64,000 nt of DNA from DLAJ01 sp023663615 (GTDB lineage Bacteria; Bacillota; Clostridia; Lachnospirales; Lachnospiraceae). A program made the position numbers and the translations under genes. This document shows positions 17,835 to 25,200 of the stretch, in pieces. Under the pieces are notes generated by a model. It ran no database searches. It was given only the letters and a program-made list of their open reading frames with translations, and was not told the origin of the DNA. Every line of letters begins with the position of its first letter. Position 1 is the stretch's first letter. The DNA lies in NCBI GenBank assembly GCA_023663615.1, contig JAMPHA010000001.1, forward strand, positions 124,001 to 188,000. The letters run 5' to 3'.

Positions 17835-17865
17835 AAAGACTTTCGCGGAGCGGAAGTCTTTTTTT
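17835..17865 (+). terminator. terminator-like hairpin opposite the ABC transporter leader
   Basis: AAAGACTT (17835-17842) pairs with AAGTCTTT (17854-17861) and is followed by T residues on the plus strand. No plus-strand gene ends here. On the minus strand it lies in the 5' leader of the ABC transporter gene, where it has no downstream U-run. It may be antisense control or simply leader structure. Confidence 0.35.
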
Positions 17866-17891
17866 GCCCTGTTTGCAAATAGGATGGTCTC

Positions 17892-17920
17892 ATTATATCG
17901 GACGTTGTGATGAAAAAACA
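17892..17920 (-). promoter_or_regulatory. promoter of the ABC exporter gene
   Basis: On the minus strand TGTTTT (17920-17915) and a perfect TATAAT (17897-17892) have 17-bp spacing. The poor -35 next to direct repeats suggests an activator-dependent promoter. Confidence 0.5.
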
Positions 17921-17924
17921 TATC

Positions 17925-17999
17925 GGATGATGTAAATTTTTGGATGACATAGATTTTTTGAGGGATGACACAGATTTTTGGGGGATAACGCGGAGTTTT
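17925..17999. repeat. four direct repeats, candidate XRE-regulator operators
   Basis: Four copies of a GGATGACA-x-AGATTTTT-like unit begin at 17925, 17942, 17963 and 17983, spaced 17, 21 and 20 bp. They fill the gap between the regulator's stop codon and the -35 of the ABC exporter promoter, the first ending only a few bp from it. The placement is what an activator binding site would have. Confidence 0.6.
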
Positions 18000-18910
18000 C
18001 AAGGGGGATCCTGCTGCATTTCCCGGTATAGACCGTCCATCAGCGCCGTGAAAGAAGTTTTTCCCTGTAACTGCATAAATGGATAGATGACGGAGAGAAG
18101 TTTTTGACACTCCTCAGACTGTCCCAGCCGGAGCAGCGCCTCCGCCTTAAAAAAATGAAGCTCAGCAAAGAAAGGCTGATGCCGCGATTCTTTGCTGATC
18201 GCGATCGCCTGCTCGCAGACATGAAGCGCGCCGTCGTAATCTTTTTCCAACTCCAGCAGCTGGGATAAATTGATCATGGCGTTTAAGAGCAGCTCCGGAT
18301 CATTCTGAAAAGAGGATTTATGCCGGATCAGGTGGTCGCTTAATGTTTTTGCGAGCGCTGTCGCCTGCCCGGTCTCTCCATGATAGAAGTAAGCGGCGCA
18401 GAGCACGTTTAACAGATTGGCTTCACGGACGGTCAGCGGTACGTCGGAAAACTGTGTAAAAGAAAAATTCTTTTTGGTAAGTGCAAGCCCGCATTTGAGC
18501 TCTTTAATGATCTCATCCGTGGAGGGCGTGCCGGTACTTAGCCCGATTGCTGCCTTTAGCAGGATGTAAAGTTGTTTGTTTTGGGCGTCGGTGATGTCTG
18601 ATTCGTTGATCTGGTTAAGAAGTGCGGCGGCTTTTGTCGAATCACCCGTGTCAAGCTGCTCCGCAACGCGGGACAGCGCCTGTTCGGTTTCCTGGTTCCG
18701 CTTTTCACGCGCAATATTGGCGGTGTAATAAAGATCGCTTCCAAGCCGCGCGAGCAGTTGATTGATGATCCTGTCCGAGGGCATCTGCGTTCCGTTTTCA
18801 ATGCGGGATATAGTGACGTTGGAACAGATTCCGTCCGCCAATTCCTCTTGCGTCATGTTTTGTTCTTTTCTAAGATAACGGATGATCTCTCCGATCGAGT
18901 ATTTTTCCAT
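17999..18910 (-). CDS. XRE-family regulator with TPR-like C-terminal domain (RRNPP-like)
   Basis: A 303-residue regulator. Residues 1-65 are an XRE helix-turn-helix (IIRYLRKEQNMTQEELADGI, NVTISRIENGT). The remainder is all-helical with TPR-like pairs, such as AINLSQLLELEKDYDGALHVC and ELHFFKAEALLRLGQSEECQ. The layout and size match Rgg/PlcR/PrgX-type regulators that bind secreted peptides. The start at 18910 has GGAGG 7 bp upstream. The downstream ABC exporter could export such a peptide, but no convincing precursor gene was found in the surrounding gaps, so peptide sensing is only a hypothesis. Confidence 0.82.
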   Translation of the reverse strand: MEKYSIGEIIRYLRKEQNMTQEELADGICSNVTISRIENGTQMPSDRIINQLLARLGSDLYYTANIAREKRNQETEQALSRVAEQLDTGDSTKAAALLNQINESDITDAQNKQLYILLKAAIGLSTGTPSTDEIIKELKCGLALTKKNFSFTQFSDVPLTVREANLLNVLCAAYFYHGETGQATALAKTLSDHLIRHKSSFQNDPELLLNAMINLSQLLELEKDYDGALHVCEQAIAISKESRHQPFFAELHFFKAEALLRLGQSEECQKLLSVIYPFMQLQGKTSFTALMDGLYREMQQDPP

Positions 18911-19022
18911 GGGAATCCTCCATGCTGTCAAAAGCCTGCGAATTTATGCGGTGTGGCAGGAATCGGCGTGATTGCCGTACAAATAGTTTTCTTTTTATGC
19001 GCACTCCGCTTCGCTCCGGCGC

Positions 19023-19048
19023 GGTACAATGTCTGACGACATTGTACC
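19023..19048. promoter_or_regulatory. perfect 11-bp inverted repeat upstream of the XRE regulator
   Basis: GGTACAATGTC (19023-19033) and its exact complement (19038-19048) flank 4 bp. It lies about 115 bp upstream of the regulator start. It could be an operator or an RNA hairpin; no T-run follows on either strand. Confidence 0.55.
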
Positions 19049-19263
19049 ATATGCACACCCCTGCGCACAATCTGATCTTTAACGGGGATGGAGATTTGCG
19101 ACAAGGACGGACAGCAGGTTGGCAGATGTACCAGATCACGGTGAGTTAGCCACGACGGACAGTAGGTGACATAATCTGACAACACAAGATATAGTATTGA
19201 CTGCATCGGACAACCACATGGAGAAAAATGCAGGATGGGAATGCAGAAAATGAATTTACTCTG

Positions 19264-19280
19264 TGTCATATGACATGTCA
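19264..19280. promoter_or_regulatory. overlapping palindromes TGTCATATGACA and TGACATGTCA
   Basis: Two perfect palindromes share bases (19264-19275 and 19271-19280) directly before the first DnaA-box-like site. They resemble binding sites for a dimeric protein. No known operator is matched. Confidence 0.45.
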
Positions 19281-19285
19281 GTCGC

Positions 19286-19482
19286 TGTGGATAACTCTGT
19301 GGAAATTGGGGATTTCTGGTGAAAAACGTCACGAGTGTCAGAAAATGATGTGGATAAATGACGACGGATTACACAAAATATTGACGGCAAAATTGCAAAC
19401 CACATGATATTGTGGATAGGAGTCCCATGTATTGTAATCTTTACATAACTTTGAAAAACACCTGTGATATAATTGTGGACAA
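19286..19482 (-). promoter_or_regulatory. cluster of four evenly spaced DnaA-box-like sites
   Basis: TGTGGATAA (complement of the DnaA box TTATCCACA) occurs perfectly at 19286 and 19349; TGTGGATAG at 19411 and TGTGGACAA at 19474 each differ by one base. All face the same way with spacings of 63, 62 and 63 bp, close to six helical turns. They are in an 845-base region (18911-19755) without a confident gene. No dnaA, dnaN or plasmid rep gene is near. Confidence 0.6.
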
Positions 19483-19530
19483 ACGATACAGAAGAAGGCA
19501 AAGAAAGGAGAGGAAAGAAAGGAGAGCGCA

Positions 19531-19662
19531 ATGTGTGACAAACAATGGAAGATCGAACGGTATCGGGAATGGAACCGGCAGACAAAAAAGGGACAGATTG
19601 TCCTTGACAACCTATATTATATGCCGTATAGTATTATCACAACAATATTATATGACGTATAA
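19531..19662 (+). CDS. possible 43-residue small protein upstream of padR
   Basis: An ATG at 19531 with a very good AAAGGAG site 6 bp upstream opens a 43-codon frame. The peptide starts MCDKQWKIERYREWNRQTK, is basic in its first half and ends hydrophobic (NLYYMPYSIITTILYDV). Its 3' part contains the padR promoter and operators, and its stop codon lies inside the second operator. That overlap could mean it is a chance frame. Alternatively it may be a leader gene whose expression competes with the internal promoter. No family is recognised. Confidence 0.35.
   Translation: MCDKQWKIERYREWNRQTKKGQIVLDNLYYMPYSIITTILYDV
19604..19632 (+). promoter_or_regulatory. padR operon promoter
   Basis: A consensus TTGACA (19604-19609) and TATAGT (19627-19632) with a 17-bp spacer, about 125 bp before the padR start codon. 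The -10 and spacer are covered by the first of two palindromic operators. Confidence 0.75.
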
Positions 19663-19670
19663 TATTGTTG
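19614..19670. promoter_or_regulatory. paired palindromic operators, probably for PadR
   Basis: Two near-identical 22-bp elements, ATATTATATG-M-CGTATA-R-TATT, at 19614-19635 and 19645-19666 start 31 bp apart (about three turns). The second sits within a perfect 13-bp inverted repeat (19640-19652 with 19658-19670). They overlap the -10 element and the predicted transcription start. This fits autorepression by the PadR protein, although the motif is not the classical ATGT-N-ACAT. Confidence 0.65.
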
Positions 19671-19755
19671 AAAAATATAATAAATAATGTGGAACGTTTT
19701 CCTATGCGCTTCGCAATGATCGTTCAGTTTATTTTGGAAGAAAGGAGGCAGATCC

Positions 19756-20082
19756 ATGGTTTTTAATACGGGAGCGGCGCTGCTTGACGCGATTGTGCTG
19801 GCGCTGGCGGCAAGGGATGACGAAGGAACATACGGTTACAAGATCACGCAGGATGTGCGGCAGGTGATCGAGTTGTCCGAGTCAACCCTGTATCCGGTCC
19901 TGCGCAGACTTCAGCGGGATGACTGCCTTTTGGCGTATGATAAGGAGTTTGCGGGCAGGAACCGGCGCTATTACCGGATCACGGATATTGGCAGGGCAAA
20001 GCTGCGCTGGTATGAATTGGAATGGAAAAGCTATGCGAAAAAAATAACGGGTTTATTTGAGGGAGGAACAGGAGATGAATAG
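19756..20082 (+). CDS. PadR-family transcriptional regulator
   Basis: A 108-residue winged-helix repressor of the PadR family. Typical blocks are YGYKITQDVRQVIELSESTLYPVLRRLQRD and a wing containing GRNRRYYRITDIGRAKL. It has a strong AAAGGAGG site upstream. Its last codons overlap the first codons of the HAAS-domain gene by 8 bp. In Firmicutes this PadR/HAAS/DUF4097 order is a recurring operon linked to envelope sensing, and the PadR is the likely autoregulator through the operators at 19614-19670. Confidence 0.9.
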   Translation: MVFNTGAALLDAIVLALAARDDEGTYGYKITQDVRQVIELSESTLYPVLRRLQRDDCLLAYDKEFAGRNRRYYRITDIGRAKLRWYELEWKSYAKKITGLFEGGTGDE

Positions 20083-20875
20083 AGAGGCTTTTATCCGGCG
20101 GCTGCGCGAGCTTCTTGCAGGGCTTCCGCAAAATGAGGCGGCAGAGGCGATCCAGTATTATGAAGATTATTTTGCGGATGCCGGAGAAGAAAACGAGGCA
20201 AAGGTCATTGAGGAGCTTGGCAGCCCGGAGAAGGTGGCGGCGAATATCCGCGCAGACTTAGGGATGGCAGGCAGCGGAAGCTATGCGGAAGACAGCGGCA
20301 GCGGCGGCTATGCGGGAAACAGCGGCAGCGGCGGCTACACGGGAAACGGCGGAAGTAGCGGCTACGCGGGAAGCAGCAACGGCGAATACACCGGCGGCAG
20401 AGGGAACGGCAGTTATGCAGAAAGCGATAGCAGAGGCGGAAGAGCGTATGGCGGAGCCTATGATGGCGGCGATCGCCGTGACGGCATCAGTGACCGCCCC
20501 AAAGAAAAGCACACGGCGCTGTGGATAGTGCTGGCGATCGCGACTTTTTACATTTGGCTGCCGCTTCTGTTTGTGGCGGTGATTCTGATCTTTGTGGCGG
20601 TCATCGTGGTCTTAGCGCTCTCCTTTGCATTTGGCGTGACAGCATTCGCGCTCGGTGTAGCGGGAATCGCGCTGGTCGGCATAGCGTTTGCGAGGATGTT
20701 CATATCTCCTGCAGGCGGGCTGGTACTCCTGGGAGGAGGACTGCTTGCTGTGGGAGTGACAATTTTTTGTATATGGCTGGTGGGAATGCTGTTTGGAAGA
20801 GCGCTTCCGTCCTTTTTCAGAGCGATAGGCGCCATGGTTCGGAGGGCACGGAGAAAGAGAGGTGACGCGCGATGA
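20075..20875 (+). CDS. HAAS (DUF1700) domain membrane protein
   Basis: A 266-residue protein with an N-terminal HAAS/DUF1700 domain (about 1-65: FIRRLRELLAGLPQNEAAEA, IQYYEDYFADAG, VIEELGSPEKVAANI). Next is a Gly/Ser/Tyr-rich low-complexity linker of about 75 residues with GSGGYAGN-type repeats, then three or four strongly hydrophobic helices (about 145-250) and a basic tail. HAAS domains are usually paired with PadR partners and may interact with them. ATG 20075 is preferred (AGGAG just upstream, overlap with padR) over an in-frame TTG at 20057. It overlaps the next gene by 4 bp. Confidence 0.85.
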   Translation: MNREAFIRRLRELLAGLPQNEAAEAIQYYEDYFADAGEENEAKVIEELGSPEKVAANIRADLGMAGSGSYAEDSGSGGYAGNSGSGGYTGNGGSSGYAGSSNGEYTGGRGNGSYAESDSRGGRAYGGAYDGGDRRDGISDRPKEKHTALWIVLAIATFYIWLPLLFVAVILIFVAVIVVLALSFAFGVTAFALGVAGIALVGIAFARMFISPAGGLVLLGGGLLAVGVTIFCIWLVGMLFGRALPSFFRAIGAMVRRARRKRGDAR

Positions 20876-21897
20876 GACGTTCGACAAAAATATGGCTGAC
20901 CGTGGCGGGAAGTCTGGCTGCGGCGGGACTCCTGCTTTTTACAATCGGTATGTGCATGGGAGGAAATAATCAAGTGAGGGACTGGATAGAAAACGGGGAG
21001 CTTTCCTGGGGCTTTGGCGGTTTCTTCTGGGGGAATGGCAGTTCGGTCAAATTCAACGACCGCTATCCGGTTTACGAGGGAACGGAGAGCCGGGCAAGAA
21101 TCGAGGGAGCCGGACAGGTGGATACCCTGCGTTTTGAGATCAGCGGCGGAAAAGTGGAGCTCAGGGAGTCTGGGGACGACGGGTATTATTTTTCAAGTGA
21201 AGATGCCGAAAAGTACCAGTGCTACGCGGAGAACGGCGTTTTAGAACTGAGGGTAAAGGGCAGGTTCGTGGCAGTCAATCAGCGTGTCGAGGATCATGTG
21301 ATCACACTATGGCTGCCCAAAGATGCGGACTATCGCAAAATCGATCTGGAGCTTGGAGGAGGCGTTTTAGAGATCGGAACGCTTTCCGGACAGGAAATTC
21401 TCATCGACGCGGGAGGCGGACGCATTACGGCGGATAAGCTGGCGGGCAGTCAGGTCGCATTGGAGCTCGGAGCTGGCGAGATCACATTGCAAGGTGTGGA
21501 GGCGGACCGTTTTGCGATCGACCTAGGCGCGGGCGAGGTGACGGCAGCGGCGCTTTCGGCGCGGGAACTTGACGTAGACATCGGCGCAGGACAGGTCTCT
21601 ATCGCAGGAGGTGCGGTACAGAATGCCGATTTTTCGGTGGGGATGGGAAAGATTGGTTACAGCGGAGCCATCACGGGCGATCTGGACGCGGAATGCTCAA
21701 TGGGTGAGATCGATCTGGAATTGACTGGAAACAAGGAAGATCATAACTATGAGGTGGAATGCAGTATGGGCGATATTGAAATAGACGGAAGCTCGGTCAG
21801 CGGCATGGCGGCTTCCCGTAAAATGGATTTCGGCGCGGTCAGTGATTTTGACCTGGAATGCAGCATGGGCAGTATCCGTGTGAACTTTACGGATTAA
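20872..21897 (+). CDS. DUF4097 beta-helix-like exported protein
   Basis: A 341-residue protein with an N-terminal membrane anchor or signal (KIWLTVAGSLAAAGLLLFTIG) and a long repeated-strand region of the DUF4097 type (about 110-340). Short repeats such as IDLGAGEVTAAAL, VDIGAGQVSIAG and ECSMGEIDLE suggest a beta-helix. Related proteins (YvlB, LiaX-like) act in envelope stress responses. It is the last gene of the padR operon, translationally coupled to the HAAS gene by ATGA, and ends at a clear terminator. Confidence 0.85.
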   Translation: MRRSTKIWLTVAGSLAAAGLLLFTIGMCMGGNNQVRDWIENGELSWGFGGFFWGNGSSVKFNDRYPVYEGTESRARIEGAGQVDTLRFEISGGKVELRESGDDGYYFSSEDAEKYQCYAENGVLELRVKGRFVAVNQRVEDHVITLWLPKDADYRKIDLELGGGVLEIGTLSGQEILIDAGGGRITADKLAGSQVALELGAGEITLQGVEADRFAIDLGAGEVTAAALSARELDVDIGAGQVSIAGGAVQNADFSVGMGKIGYSGAITGDLDAECSMGEIDLELTGNKEDHNYEVECSMGDIEIDGSSVSGMAASRKMDFGAVSDFDLECSMGSIRVNFTD

Positions 21898-21925
21898 AAA
21901 AGAAAGCGGAGTATCCAAGAATTTG

Positions 21926-21952
21926 GAAAGCGCCTCAGAGTGAGGCGCTTTC
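21926..21952 (+). terminator. terminator of the padR operon
   Basis: A perfect 12-bp stem (21926-21937 with 21941-21952) with a GAG loop, ending GCGCTTTCT. The T-run is short, so termination may be incomplete. Confidence 0.75.
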
Positions 21953-21983
21953 TAAATGCCATTTACAAAAATTTTCGAAAACG

Positions 21984-22012
21984 ATGACTTTCTCGAAACT
22001 CTATGCTATAAT
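21984..22012 (+). promoter_or_regulatory. possible promoter for the hybrid histidine kinase
   Basis: A perfect TATAAT (22007-22012) is preceded at 17 bp by ATGACT (21984-21989), a poor -35. It lies just after the padR operon terminator, with about 260 nt of leader to the kinase gene. Confidence 0.4.
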
Positions 22013-22026
22013 GAACATAAGCGAAA

Positions 22027-22135
22027 GCGAACGGCAATTGTGGAACGTGGATCGCAAGCCAGAGCGAACAGCAAATGTGGAACGTGAATATAGACCAAAA
22101 CGAACGGTAAACGGCAAATATTGATCATGAATCGT
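22027..22135 (+). repeat. intergenic tandem repeat, about 37 bp x 3, in the kinase leader
   Basis: Copies start at 22027, 22064 and about 22100 and share GCGAAC-R-GCAA and, in the first two, TGTGGAACGTG. They are followed by an AT-rich tract of TAGTAAATAG units (22148-22178). The tract forms most of the 5' leader of the histidine kinase gene. No known RNA family is recognised. Confidence 0.75.
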
Positions 22136-22274
22136 GGATTCGTGAAATAGTAAATAGTATATAATAAATAGTAAATAGACAAGATCATGATAAGCAGTCT
22201 GTGAGACAGTGTGGCAGAGACTTCTTAGTTTACATAAGACTATGCAGAATGGGGGAGAGAAAGGAGCGCGCACC

Positions 22275-25200
22275 ATGGTTTCACCGGAAAAGATTGCTGA
22301 TTTTTACGCAAAATACAAGAAGAATCTGGAAGCGGAGTCCGAGATCGTCAATGAGCTGTTATTCGCGCAGGATCAGGAGGCATGGGTGGAGAAGCTGAAA
22401 CGAAAAACCCGCTCCATGCGTTATCTCTATATTGAGAACGAGGCGCTTCTGAATTTGCATGTGCGTCCTTTTTTGGACGAAAATGCCCTGAACGATAAGC
22501 TGGCGGCGGAGTTTCTGCATCAGGTACGCGAGGCGGAAAAGGAGAACCGTGAAGACGATCTGGCGTTTAGGGAAGTGGCGGAGACGTTAAGGCGTTATTA
22601 TCAAAGAAAATATGACGAGTCGGGAAAGCGGGACAGACAGGCGTTTTACGCATACATATGGACGTGCAGTCTGCTTGGCGGCTACTACGACCGAGGTTTT
22701 GAAAAGAGCGACGGGGAACAGAGCCTTGCCTGTTACGGCGAGGTAAAAAAGCTGCGCGGACAGTATTTTGAAGTGGAGGACTTTGAGCTGCGCCGGCGCA
22801 TCATCGATTCGTTCTATCATTATGCGGTGGTAGGTCAGAAATTCTCACTTGTCGATGCGGATGCCCTCATCGGACTGTTGGATGAGGCGCTTTCTTTTTA
22901 TGAGGATAAAGAAGTACGCGCTTTAGACGGCGGGCATTTTGATTTCGGGGCGCTCTGCCGCAAACTGAAATGCGATACGGTCGGAAACTATCTTGTGACC
23001 CATGAGCGCAGGGATCTGACGCGGGAGGTTCTTCTGCGGTGCAGGGAGGTGCTTGGAAAATGCTATGAGGAGCGGCTGTCTGCGAATCCGAATCCCTATG
23101 AGATGGAGGATGGCGTATACTGCGGCTACCGACGGTGCCTGTTCTTTTTGGGCGAGATTGATTGTACGGAATATTTAGAAGACTATAAACGGTTTTGCGA
23201 TTATGTGATCGCGCATGATTCCTTTGACCTTCGGCCGGAGCATGATTTTTGGAACAGCCGTTTATTTCAGGTTGCCAATGTGCATCTGCCCGCCATTATT
23301 TCCGCGCTGGCGGAGTATGCGGACGAATATTGCGGGGACGTCGCGATGCGGGAGGCGTGCGTGGCGCAGTATCTGAACGTGCTGCGCAAAATGCCGCGCG
23401 CGTGCGGGACGAATTTTGTCAATGAAATGGTATCGGAGTCGCTGCTTTCTATTTTGAGCAGGCTGTCCGATCAGGAAATTGATTTTTCTTTTTTCATCCG
23501 ATCGACGATATGGCGGGATGAGATGACGCTGATCCATGAGACGCTTGTCGGACAGGTCGCGCGCAGGATCTTAAAGGCAGTCTTTGAGGAAAAACCGGAG
23601 CTGCTGATCGGCGAGTTCGGCTGCAGGACGGTCGTGGATGTGCTGGAAAACAGGGAACGTCTGACGCAGTTTGCGAGCAACGCGGCGCAGCTCTTTGACA
23701 TCGGAAAGATGAAGCTGGCGGGCATTGTCGGCAAGCAGTCGCGCAGATGGACGGAGTGGGAAAAAGAAAAAATGCTCAAGCACCCGCAGTTTGGTTATGA
23801 AATGGTCAAAAAAGCGCCGTTTCTCGCGCCGTACGCGGATATTGTGCTCGGACATCATAAGTCCTATGACGGGAAGACGGGGTATCCGCTGGATTTTGAC
23901 AACACCGCGTCCAAGCATCGCTTTTTTATCGAACTGATCCATATCTGCAGTTTTTTGGAATCGGAAACCGTGCAGATGGGGCATGCAAATACGGAGTCCG
24001 GTCTGTTCCGAAAGTGTCTTGACGAGCTGGAGCTGGGCAGCGGCACGCGGTACCAGCCGGAGCTGGTGGAGCTGATTACGGAAGATTCTCCGCTCAAGAA
24101 GGATTTATCCTACCTGCTGAGCGCGGGAAGAAGCCGGAGCTATTATGAGATTTACCAGAGCGCGGTGATCGACAGAAACAGGGAGGAGAGCTGCGCGAAA
24201 GAGGAGGAAGCCGGCGGGGAGAATGCGCGGGAGGCGTCCGTGATGGAGGATATTCGCGCGCTTCTGACATCGTTTGCGGAGCTGCAGAATATCGGAATTG
24301 AGATCATATCGGACGGCGCGCGGCTGTTTTGTACGGGGAACTGTGACGCGGCGCTCAGGGAGCGGCATGAGGCAGCGCTTAAGGGGCTTAGCGGGAGAAA
24401 TGCGTTTCTTGCCGTTTATGCCGATACGTGGAACGAGGCGCTTTCATCCTGTATTGAGCATCTCGCGGACACCGGCTCGCGTCTGGTCGAGCAGCAGCGG
24501 CGGACACAGGAGATCATCCGGCACTATGAGCGTGACCGGGAAAAAAAGGATGTGCTGCTTTATACCATTCAGGAGAGGGATGTGGAGAAGGACAACGTCG
24601 TGCGCGTGCTTTCGCGCGACATCATGCTTCTTTTACACGTCGATATGCTGACGGGAAACTGCCGCGTACTCCATCGCGGCGGACAGCGGCTGTTTGACGG
24701 GATCCAGAGCGGGCGCTACGAGCAGTTTTTGAAAAATCTGTCGGACATGGTCTTTGAGGAGGACTGGACGATGGTGCGTCCGAAGCTGCGCCTCGATCAA
24801 CTGTCGCGCACGTTCATGGAGAACGACGGCATCATGAAACAGGAGCTGCGCGTGCGGATGAACCGCAGCTGGAACTGGGTGGATATTTGTTGTACGCAGG
24901 CGGCGGAACGCGGCGTCGTGCCGAGCGTGATGCTGGTGACGGTCAGGGATATTCATGAGGGAAAGCAGCGGAGCGAGCAGGTCAATCAGGTGTTGAAGGA
25001 GGCTGTGCAGGCGGCGGAGGATGCGAACCGCGCCAAGAGCATCTTTCTTTCTACCATGTCCCATAATATCCGCACGCCGATGAACGGGATCATGGGAATG
25101 ATCGAAATTGCGCGCAGAAATATGCAGAACGGGCAGGAACTGGAAAACTGCCTAAACAAAATAGAAGATTCGTCCCGCTATCTGCTTGGGCTGATCAGCG

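Noticed and set aside
17792..17971. 60-codon N-terminal extension of the ABC exporter
   Set aside because: It crosses the promoter, lacks a start signal and adds a non-family tail; GGAGG marks the ATG at 17791.
19286..19482. Chromosomal or plasmid origin of replication
   Set aside because: DnaA-box-like sites are present but there is no dnaA, dnaN, rpmH or rep gene and no clear AT-rich unwinding element of the usual type.
19412..19687. 91-codon frame upstream of padR
   Set aside because: No ribosome binding site; it crosses the DnaA-like site, the promoter and both operators. The 43-codon frame at 19531 is better supported.
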